DNA of 64,000 nucleotides from Paraphysomonas bandaiensis (lineage: Eukaryota; Chrysophyceae). Position 1 is the first letter of the stretch; each line of letters opens with the position of its first letter. This document shows, in pieces, positions 55,881 through 64,000 of this stretch. The position numbers and the translations under genes were made by a program. Under the pieces are notes generated by a model. That model saw only the letters and a list, made by a program, of their open reading frames with translations, was not told the origin of the DNA and made no database searches. The DNA lies in contig CBFFRP010000408.1 of NCBI GenBank assembly GCA_965644295.1, forward strand, positions 62,001 through 126,000. Direction: 5' to 3'.

Positions 55881-56901
55881 TGTAAAGCCGTGGGCTTTTA
55901 TAACGCCCTTGGTAGTTTTATATGATGATATATATTGGTATAATAGGCGGTTATAGTATATGGAGAAGGAATGAACAAGTTTTATAAGTAGTTGATAGAT
56001 TGAATTATTAGAGTGATCTAAAGGGAACGAAACAAGACTTACTAACCATCATGGACACGACTTCTGTATTTCCTACGAGCTTTTCGAGGGGGATGAGTAA
56101 TACCAGCGTGATTAGGAGGAGGCATACGGCAGCGATTGGGGTTAGGAAGCAGTGATACACACAATTTCGTGGGCCTACGTGATTGCCACCCGTTGGTTTA
56201 CACCTATATCCATATAGCAGTCGGTGTAACAGCGATTTGAGTTAGGAAACATTGATTGGTACCGCATGTGCGATATTCGTAGTCCATTCATCATTATGAG
56301 AAGCTTTCTGATGGTTTTGAACAGCTCTATGTGCTTGCTCATCGTTCCGGACTATGATATACGATTATTTTCCCATTATCACACACCATCGATTTTCTGT
56401 GGAATGGGGAGGAATTCGTAGGGTGCCATTGGGCACAGATGCATAGGTGTTCTAGGCATGCTGATGGTAAAATTTCCCTATGTATAGATGGCTAGGTCTG
56501 TTGTACACTGGTTCGCAGGAATGGCGATGTTTAACGGGTTGAAATGTGATTGCAGTTGTCATGAAATGTGCTTGCAATTTTTGTGGATTCGAAGATTGTC
56601 ATTTTTGGGTGTTTGTGGCTCGAAAATCGGCGATTTTCTGCAATTCTCAAAAATTGGGGATTTTTGGGTTTTTTGGGACTCAAAAATCGGAGGTTTTTGG
56701 AAAAGACCTATTTAGGCGTATTTCAGGGGGTTTTTGACTATAAACGATGTAGGATATGAATCGTATGTAGTGTAGTACATGTTTGAGCATATTGTACGGT
56801 TGTGGTTGCATTCAATGTCCTGTGTATGAGGAGGAGTCTTTAGACTAGGGGTCTGTCTTTCGTTTTGCTTGTAACTTAGTTTTTAATAATAATTCTCTAT
56901 G
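55881..56901 (+). repeat. 3' LTR of element B, truncated at its 3' end
   Basis: The 1021 bp match 49161-50181 without length change and then stop at TTCTCTATG, where the target duplicate CCAG and A's pol follow. The last 188 bp of the LTR are missing. Confidence 0.9.
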
Positions 56902-58716
56902 CCAGGGAAGAACAATGTGGTTGCGGATTGCTTGTCAAGATTGCTGTATTTGTCCGGATTTGTGGACGAAAGTGACGATTTCGACTCAGATGAAGTGAAC
57001 TTCGTGACACTGCATAACATCTTTGAAAAAGACGATTTTGAGGACGACGTTCAAGAGATCGCGCCGCCTACGGAGGTACAGAGGATAGATTATTATCAGG
57101 CTATCAAAGAGGTTCACAACGCGCAAGCAGGACACTGGGGTGCGAAAGAGACGTGGAAACGTCTGTGTAGGCAATTTCCGGGACACGGCGTGCCTTTCAA
57201 GGTGGTTGCAGACTTCGTGGACGAATGTATCAACTGTCAGAAGAATAGGCGAGAGCTGAAGCAGCGATTGATTCCTATCACTAGACATTTAAAACCGCCT
57301 CATTCCAGGAGTGCTTTGGGAATTGACGCGGTTGCTATTACACCTGTTTCTAAATCTGGTTACACGCATATTGTGGTCATGGTTAATTTGTTTACGAAAT
57401 TGGTGTACCTATATGCGGTGAAAGGAATGACGGCTATCAATTTGGCTACAGCAGTATGGAAGTGCTGGTGTACATACGGGCTCACGGATATGATTATATC
57501 AGATATGGGTCCGGATCTCAAATCAGAGCTTTTCGCAGAGCTGGTTAAGTTGTCAGGACTCCGTCATGTTTTTAGTATCGCCAACAGGCATGTCAATGGG
57601 TGTGAGCGTATTATTAAGGAAGTGGTTCGTCACATCCGTGCTATTTGTTTTGACAAGCGAATTGAGGCGGATGCTGTTTTGGAGGACGAACTGTTACTTG
57701 CCACTATCATGTTCATTCTGAATACCCACGAGAGTAGTGAGACGGGGTATTCTGCATTCGAACTGACGTTTGGGTCCCAGGATTCTATCTATAAGAATCT
57801 TTTGGCTGCCCAGGGGAGAGACAATGATCCGTCTCATCAGCTGTTGAAAAGGCTGAACGATTACTTAGCTCTAGTTCGCCAGATATCAGCAGACTACCAG
57901 AAGTCTCTAGTTGAGAAACGAGCGGAAGCGGGTTTGGATCCTGCCAAACAAAACCAGTATTGTCCAGGCGATTTTGTTATGTTCGACGCTGGTGCTAAAC
58001 CACATCCGAAATTATCCTCGAGGATGAAGGGTCCTTTCGAAGTGGTGCGACAATACAAGAACGATGTTCAAATTCGTAATATTCTTACCGGGGGAATTCG
58101 GGAATACTCTGTCTCTGATCTTGAGCCATTTTTCGGAGATAAGGAATCGGCTATTGAGGCGGCGATGCGAGACCATGAACAATTTAAGGTGGAGGAGATT
58201 CTTTCATATACGGGAGATTCACGAACCAAATCTACGATGGTCTTCAAGGTGAAGTATGCGGACGGCGATATCTTGGACATTCCATGGACACCGGATATTC
58301 AGTGTGAGGCATATTACGATTTTTGTGAGTCTAGGCCTTACTTGCGGCACCTCGCATACGACTCGTTTACTGCGAAGCGTTTTATCTCTTCAATGAGGAA
58401 GGAGAATATCACAACAGTTTCGGTTGGAGATACTGTCTATGTTGATCTCAGGTTCTACGGTGACCTGTGGTACGAGAGTCTTGGTTTACCGGATTATGCC
58501 ACGGCCGCGTATGTCATGGAATTCACGTACACCCATTGGTATCACAAGAATTCCAAACGCAAGATTAGCGCCCGTTTTAATCTCAACGGTTCCAACTATG
58601 CCTTCGACAACTATTTGGTCTATTGTTGGGGGTCCCAGAAGGATTTTGACCCTGCTCGCATGATTTTGGTTGATGCGTCGCTCGCTGCGGCTTATCCCAA
58701 CATTATTCAGGAGTAG
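56899..58716 (+). CDS. pol: Pol, element A, 3' part (RNase H end and integrase)
   Basis: The continuation of A's pol from the CCAG site to the stop, 605 residues. The truncated LTR of element B ends in ATG exactly in frame with it (ATG CCA GGG), so this half has its own start codon just downstream of LTR sequence. It holds the H2C2 module, the D-D-E integrase core and the chromodomain-like tail. It differs from element B at scattered positions (EVQRIDYYQ against EEQRIDYHQ). Whether it is expressed alone is unknown. Confidence 0.88.
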   Translation: MPGKNNVVADCLSRLLYLSGFVDESDDFDSDEVNFVTLHNIFEKDDFEDDVQEIAPPTEVQRIDYYQAIKEVHNAQAGHWGAKETWKRLCRQFPGHGVPFKVVADFVDECINCQKNRRELKQRLIPITRHLKPPHSRSALGIDAVAITPVSKSGYTHIVVMVNLFTKLVYLYAVKGMTAINLATAVWKCWCTYGLTDMIISDMGPDLKSELFAELVKLSGLRHVFSIANRHVNGCERIIKEVVRHIRAICFDKRIEADAVLEDELLLATIMFILNTHESSETGYSAFELTFGSQDSIYKNLLAAQGRDNDPSHQLLKRLNDYLALVRQISADYQKSLVEKRAEAGLDPAKQNQYCPGDFVMFDAGAKPHPKLSSRMKGPFEVVRQYKNDVQIRNILTGGIREYSVSDLEPFFGDKESAIEAAMRDHEQFKVEEILSYTGDSRTKSTMVFKVKYADGDILDIPWTPDIQCEAYYDFCESRPYLRHLAYDSFTAKRFISSMRKENITTVSVGDTVYVDLRFYGDLWYESLGLPDYATAAYVMEFTYTHWYHKNSKRKISARFNLNGSNYAFDNYLVYCWGSQKDFDPARMILVDASLAAAYPNIIQE

Positions 58717-58726
58717 CTACGGCATC

Positions 58727-58746
58727 CGGGGGGGGAGAAAGGGTAA
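58727..58746 (+). other. Polypurine tract, element A
   Basis: Eight G's followed by AGAAAGGGTAA, directly before the 3' LTR. Confidence 0.8.
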
Positions 58747-59938
58747 TGTAAAGCCGTGGGCTTTTATAACACCCTTTAACACGTTTAATGACATCATCAT
58801 AATAATATTGATAACTATATTAATGCAATAACGATATGATAACATAATATGTAGGGTATATGTAGCTTGTTTTGTATAAGATTGGTGACAACAAGAGATA
58901 CAGATTATTATTACGAGGGCAAGACGACAGACAACTAGGATTTACCCTCGAACACACGTTTTCTTTGATCTACGCGATTGCTACCCGTCGGTTTACGCCT
59001 ATATCCATACGGTAGTCGGTGTCATAGCGTTTTGGGTCAGGAAGCATTGATTGGTACCGCATGTGCGATATTCGTAGTCCACCCATCATTATGAGAAGCT
59101 TTCTGATGGTTTTGAACAGCTCTATGTGCTTGATCATTGTTCTGGATTCTGATATACGAATATTCCTCCATTGCCATACACCGTTGATTTTCTCCGGAAT
59201 GGGGAGGAATTCGTAAGGTGCCATTGGACGCAGATGCAGAGGTGTCATGGGCATGTTAGTGATCTGAATATGAGTGTATTTGTATGGTCCAGTCTAAAGT
59301 ACACACTCTTGCAAGGAAATGATATTTAACCGTTCGGTTGTAAGCTTTTGAACCCGATTGCATTTTGTCGGTATTATGCATGAGTTGGCGATTGTGTATT
59401 TCACGTTGTCATGAAATGTGCTTGCAATTTTTGTGGATTCGAATATTGTCATTTTGGGTGTTTGTGGCTCGAAAATCGGCGATTTTCTGCAATTCTCAAA
59501 AAATTGGGGATTTTTGGGGTTTTGGGACTCAAAAATCGGAGGTTTTTGGAAAGGACCTATTTAGGCGTATTTCAGGGCGTTTTTGACTATAAACGATGTA
59601 GGATATGAATCGTATGTAGTGTAGTACATGTATGAGCATATTGTACGGTTGTGGATGCATTCAATGTCCTGTGTATGAGGAGGAGTCTTTAGACTGGGGG
59701 TCTGTCTTTTGTTTCGCTTGTAACTTTAGTTTTAATAATAATTCTCTATGAAATTAACATAGTTGGTTGACTGATCTGTCTATTGGGAGCTTTAGATTGC
59801 AGGATACAGGGGAGCTTGTGTTTCTGGCTGTTGGTTTCTTAAAGAGTTATTATTATAGCTTTCTGTTTTGTTGTTTCGATAAACAACCATTTCATATCTT
59901 TTCAGTGATCTTAGGTTGCAAGACCTGAGTTGTTCATA
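58747..59938 (+). repeat. 3' LTR of element A
   Basis: 1192 bp, same length as the 5' LTR. I see about four differences, all in the TTTCTGTTT...ACCATT stretch about 80-100 bp before the 3' end, where this copy agrees with LTR B rather than with its own partner. Confidence 0.92.
58970..59254 (-). other. Antisense open frame in LTR A (copy 2)
   Basis: Identical 94-codon frame to that at 44523-44807 in the 5' LTR. Confidence 0.4.
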
Positions 59939-59942
59939 GCTA
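59939..59942. other. Target duplication GCTA, right copy
   Basis: It matches 44296-44299 on the other side of element A. Confidence 0.85.
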
Positions 59943-61309
59943 CGACGCCAGGTCAAAGGACAGCTGACCGTAGAACTCCCGAAAAACAAACCTCTCCTCA
60001 GCGTAGTGGCACTAACCCGTTCACAAGTGAGTTTACATTCTCGGAAGAGAATGGTAAATCTGTGGATATACTAGTGGTGCATCGAGATGACGATGAACTC
60101 GGTGATGTATCTGCTACTATTCACGAAGACGAAGGTGATGGCATGCACATAAATCCAGCACTCTCTGAGGTACTCCGCGATAAGGCGTTGCTGTTGACAT
60201 GCAAGAAGAATGCTTCAATGACCATGAGATCTCGGTCTCGAAGTGCAGATACAGGCCTCTCCCTTCAGGAAGATAGCTTTGATGATGATGGTGACAATGA
60301 CGACTGGTTACGGACTGACAGCCCGAGAGGACTCACGAAAAAGCCAAGTTTTGCATCATGTGGTCTCAGTCCATTGCCCCCACAGCGGAAAGTGCCTTCA
60401 GAGCAGGAGAATAGGAACTCTCGAGGAATGTCAGCAGGCTCAGACTGGAGTCAGGACGACGATGAGAGCATTAACCCGAAGCTACCTGGACGGAAGTCGG
60501 CATGTCGAGTACCTTCATATCGCCGTCCTGATTCGCCTTCAAAGCGTGGAGTCCAAGAATCTGGTATGTATTTACAGTGTATATCGTATCCGGTTTGATG
60601 TTGGTTGTAGGGTGTGAGAAATCTACGTTGAAGGAAGCAGCTTCTCTGCACCGGGACCTCTTTTCGGCACTTCCAGACACACCCACCATGCCGGCCAGGC
60701 TCGAGGCGAATGACATTATAAGTGGAGTAGCTGCTGTGCCAAATAGTAGTGTCTCTCGAATGAGTTATATCGATGCATCTATGAAACAGTCGCTAAGCAT
60801 ATCGTCACAAGTTGTGGCAAGTGCAGTCAACGAGGGTAATTTGCTCTGCCGCTTGTCGCGTGCAATGTATTAATACTTCTTCAGGTTTCTATAGTAACGG
60901 AAAGAGCAGTATCCCAATCGTTGAGAAGGCCCGACGAGTGTATTCCCGAAAGGCTCGTCCAAAGACTTCGGAAGAATTAATTCGATCTTCTATTGAGTCT
61001 TTCCCACGCAAGTTACACACGAGTTCTGGCATAACGTCTCCAGTGAAACTGAATCAAACCAGTAAACATTCACCTCCTAATGCACGACCTCAGACTTCTT
61101 CGGGTGAAAGACGGGAAGGAAAAGTAGGCGGCCTTTTGCTAGATGGTCTAGGGGGGCTAGAGGAGGGTGTTAGTGAGTTCCAGATGTTTATGACTTCCCG
61201 CTTAAACGAAGGACGAGCTCGAACTGCTCCTGGTAATGAGGGTGGGTCATTGTCCGAGGGGAGGAAGAATAATCAAGTGTTACAATCTCTGGATATGCTC
61301 TTCCCATAG
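59943..61309 (+). CDS. Interrupted host gene, 3' part
   Basis: Exons 59943..60563, 60611..60835 and 60885..61309 (introns 47 and 49 nt). Joined to the 5' part, with one GCTA counted, the coding length is 2973 nt (990 residues plus stop), which divides by three and has no internal stop. The peptide is Ser/Arg/Pro-rich and probably disordered, with an acidic patch (HRDDDELGDVSATIHEDEGD) and phosphorylation-like RSRSRS and RPDSPSKR motifs. It ends SLDMLFP. The role is unknown. On this allele this part has no promoter or start of its own apart from LTR sequence. Confidence 0.75.
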
Positions 61310-61689
61310 CAGTGGCAGCTGCTGTATGTGTTTTTTTAAATCATTCATGTGTTATGTAGTCCTCCCCGTTATATATTTACTGTAGAATTGTGTGTAGAAT
61401 TCAGTAATAAAAGTGTAACTTCTTCTGACTTCTGAGTACGTGCCAAATGATATCTACGTCAATATAGTTACTTTACGCTTTACGGGAAATATATTCGACC
61501 TATAGTCAATTGGTGGATGTACCTAGTCGCTCTTATATCCATTGATTACATATCGTGATTATTTAAGATAGTTGGTCGTGTGAAAGTCTTATTATTAGCA
61601 ATATGCGTCAAGAACCATACTAAATAGTAACGCTCGGCGCACCCATTCAAATACCAACACCCAGTCAAACTAGTCATTCGTAAACTGAA

Positions 61690-62040
61690 AATGTGAGTTA
61701 GTTAATGACTAGGCTTATTATACATCAATTTTCGTGTGACTAAGGAATGGATCTACTATTCAACGTAGTTGATTCGGTGTAATTTCTAGTCACACCAAAT
61801 ATAGAGTAAAAGCCTAGTCAAGGGGGTTGAAACCCTAGTTATTACATAATTCATATTTTCAGTTTACAATGACTAGGTGTTTATGATATTCGTCTAACCA
61901 TCATTTCATGAATACAGATATTAAATTATTTGCTTATTATTTTGACTAGGTTTCTACACCAAGTTTAGTGTGACTAGGTTGAATAATAAATCCCAAGAAA
62001 TTTTCCATTTTTGACTAGGTTCAATAACTCAATCATTTGC
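61690..62040. repeat. TGACTAGG-motif cluster
   Basis: About eight occurrences of TGACTAGG or its complement CCTAGTCA (with small variations), spaced irregularly and in both orientations. It is the counterpart of the cluster at 6070-6370. Confidence 0.5.
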
Positions 62041-62079
62041 TCCCACAACGAATTGCAAAATATTGCTCTGATTCTAGTT

Positions 62080-62140
62080 AAATTGTTTTACAGCATTAGT
62101 TCTGACTCTAACACCCCTATTGCTAATAATCAGACATTCC
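62080..62140 (+). repeat. R1 terminal fragment
   Basis: AGTTAAATTGTTTTACAGC, TTAGTTCTGACTCTAACACC and CTATTGCTAATAATCAGACA follow the R1 end order. Confidence 0.55.
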
Positions 62141-63709
62141 CTACTTGCTGCTGATTATTGGGAATTGCTCATTTTAAGCTAGATCACAGAGAGAATTTGT
62201 CGTTAGACTAGATAGGTTTATTAATATCGTTTACACGAAGTTGTGATAACCAACACTAACTCATTTTAATCTACGCATAATATCCTACAAATGCGAACCT
62301 CACGTTACTGAACATATCTTGAAAGATCAAACTATTTCAGTTTCTCAATATCATCACAGCATTTGTACATCACTATATTTCACTGTATTCTCGTACATTG
62401 TCTTCAAGTGACATACTGAATATACTAGAATAAGATCCATATTCTAATACTGATTACTGATTATAGTTATTAATAAGTAAACAGTAAACGTTAGTATACC
62501 ATTAGAAATCATAAGATGAATCATAAAACACAAATACCAGTGTATATCAAAAATACCCTGTGTTCTGGAAGAAAATATAAACTATTGCAATAAATATTGT
62601 GAGTTATTTGCTATTAGTCAATAATATTGCAATTACCAGAGAACTATGTAAAATCATTGTTATTATTAAAGCGAGCTATACTTAATATTTAGATAATATC
62701 CCAGACTATACTATGCGCTAGAGATTAGAGCTACACACTACTTCCACACTCATTAAAGTGATGCAAGGTACTACATATCATCTCAATGGTCATCAGAACA
62801 ATGAATCACAAAGCACACAATTTGCAGAGGATCGTCAGAATTGTCAACCCTGAGTTTGAGAACGGGGTTGTCAAAAACCAAGCAGGACAGTAACAGGCAC
62901 ATACTAGGAACGAAAGTGTTGTAGTTAGAATGCGTTGTAAAACTGTTGCTGTTGTCAATTGAGATGGCAAAGTGCATACGTTGAATATGAGTTTAAGTTA
63001 TGCAATCAGCTCAATAGCAGAATAAAACAAGAATGATCATAGTCTCACAGATGCACTGTTCATGTACTGGGAAACTCTATCCCTGTGATCGCTTTTTAAG
63101 CTCTGCCTAATTTATAATAACCGACTTGCGCAGTCGCATGTCTCTAACAGCCCTCAACATGCGAATACACTCCGGAGTCATACAGCTTCAATTCAATAAA
63201 TTTCCGACAAGATGATGGTTCAATTGAAACGGAGAGTGAGAGTGACGACAAGTTTGAGGGATGTTAGATTGAGTGAATGGCTCATTAATGCTACGATATC
63301 GTAGTAGCAGGTGAGTATTTTTGTCGCAGTTCAAACTGCTCACTATCGTACTTGGCTGGCTGTAGGAATGCCAGAATGCTCAGTGCTGGATGCAAGCAGA
63401 AGCACTTTTAAGCCAAACAACGATACAATCACAGCACACAGCAGTACCTCCTGGAGTACTGAGAGTATGCCGGTTTGTAGGAATTCCTACTCTGAACGTT
63501 AAAAATATATCGAGACCTCAACGGCCATAGACAAAAAAGTAGTGATTTCTACTGATTAGGTAGCTTTTCAACTTTAAAAATGGGCTTTTTATTACGTCAT
63601 ACAGGGAATACGTACTGTATCAACAGGAGACTAATCTATTAATAGAACTCAGTAAGCTGTGACATTATCTTAAATAGAAGACAGTGCTGTAAGCTGTAGA
63701 CACTTTGCG

Positions 63710-63951
63710 ATGAACAGTGACTTGTATGAGAGGCAATTAAAATGGAGGGAAGATGCAAAGAAGAAGGCGATAGCTAACAGCGCTAAAGCCGAATCTGATA
63801 AGGAGGAGAAGGAGCTCACCTTTAAGCCTCACATATACACTGCCCCTGTTAAAAAGTTTGAGGGTTCAGCCAGAGCATTAACCGAGAAAAGTGGGGCAAA
63901 CCACGTTCTTCGTCAAGCGAAAGCAAGGAAGGACAAGCAAGAAACTAACAG
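63710..63951 (+). CDS. First exon of a Lys/Glu-rich coiled-coil protein (partial)
   Basis: From ATG at 63710 the exon reads MNSDLYERQLKWREDAKKKA... to a GT donor at 63952, ending in phase 2 after QETN. The stretch LYERQLKWREDAKKKAI ... ELTFKPHIYT follows a pattern frequent in flagellar and other protist coiled-coil proteins (a basic-acidic helix followed by TFKP.I). The remaining exons lie beyond the window, so no function can be given. Confidence 0.6.
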
Positions 63952-64000
63952 GTGTATTATTTCGATTGATTTGTCCTCGGCATAAGTAGTGTGGTGTATG

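Larger units (their letters stand above)
49161..56901 (+). mobile_element. LTR retrotransposon B, nested in A's pol
   Basis: The element is flanked by CCAG at 49157-49160 and 56902-56905, a 4-bp duplication like that of element A. It has a 5' LTR of 1209 bp, gag and an unbroken pol of 1312 residues, and a 3' LTR that stops 188 bp short. Its coding region is nearly identical to that of A, while its LTR differs strongly in the first part. The coding genes are intact, so it may be or have been active. Confidence 0.9.
44300..59938 (+). mobile_element. Ty3/gypsy-like LTR retrotransposon A, carrying nested element B
   Basis: The outer element has LTRs at 44300-45491 and 58747-59938 (both 1192 bp, differing at only a few positions near their 3' ends), gag, the 5' part of pol to 49160 and the 3' part of pol from 56902. 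Element B (49161-56901) is inserted between these two parts. Both the GCTA flanks and the continuous host frame show an integrase-type insertion. The domain order protease-RT-RNase H-integrase is that of Ty3/gypsy (Metaviridae). Confidence 0.92.
61310..63709. other. Gene-poor AT-rich stretch
   Basis: No gene is supported. It includes R1-end fragments (61585-61645 and 62080-62140) and a TGACTAGG cluster (61690-62040). The remainder is AT-rich. The open frames at 62783-62977 and 63311-63502 are short and featureless. Confidence 0.55.

Noticed and set aside
49161-56901. Whole 42-61 kb block as an assembly duplication artefact
   Set aside because: Two independent 4-bp target duplications, distinct LTR types and scattered sequence differences between copies argue for real nested insertions, although long-read confirmation of the truncated LTR would help.

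Overview
The window is nuclear DNA of an unidentified intron-rich protist that uses the standard code (TAA, TAG and TGA all end real reading frames). The genes contain many small GT-AG introns, mostly 42-66 nt. The gene set (degenerate hybrid histidine kinase, H-NOX/HNOBA haem sensor, calpain-like protein, double CNB-domain protein, ARL2, YANK/STK32-like kinase, eIF2B gamma, CPA2-type antiporter, a Lys/Glu-rich coiled-coil protein) fits a free-living flagellate. A metamonad of the Carpediemonas-like type is one possibility, but the sequence alone does not settle it.

Layout. Genes sit largely in divergent pairs with short shared upstream regions: histidine kinase (<1-2141, -) / EHD-like GTPase (3453-5171, +); H-NOX (9049-10555, -) / calpain-like (11155-14159, +); CNB protein (18284-22718, -) / ARL2 (23143-23916, +); eIF2B gamma (32186-34087, -) / antiporter (34729-37326, +). 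A kinase (26739-28457, +), an interrupted gene (42434-61309, +) and a partial gene (63710-end, +) are the others. The spaces on the 3' sides of genes (5.2-9.0, 14.2-18.3, 23.9-26.7, 28.5-32.2, 37.3-42.4 and 61.3-63.7 kb) hold no convincing gene but many short repeats: a foldback/TIR family (called R1 here), three smaller families (R2-R4), a Tourist-like MITE, a hAT-like element with an 8-bp target duplication nested inside R1, and a decayed Ty1/copia reverse transcriptase.

The most striking region is 42.4-61.3 kb. A 15.6-kb pair of nested Ty3/gypsy-like LTR retrotransposons lies inside a coding exon of a host gene. Outer element A has 1192-bp LTRs and a GCTA target duplication. Inner element B sits in A's pol gene with a CCAG target duplication. 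The host reading frame continues without a break on the far side (990 codons for the joined exons), so the insertion is young. The retroelements show several oddities: gag and pol in the same frame separated by one TGA, a CCCH rather than CCHC gag zinc finger, FDN in place of the YxDD box of reverse transcriptase, a non-standard sequence after the 5' LTR, a divergent U3 between two otherwise near-identical elements, and a 3' LTR cut short by 188 bp although its target duplication is intact.

Several host proteins look like non-catalytic versions of enzymes: the histidine kinase has lost key ATP-site and receiver residues, the calpain has lost Cys and His, the haem sensor has no cyclase, and the CNB protein has degenerate phosphate-binding cassettes. 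Exon joins were chosen by hand from GT/AG sites, phase and family similarity. No transcript or database search was available.
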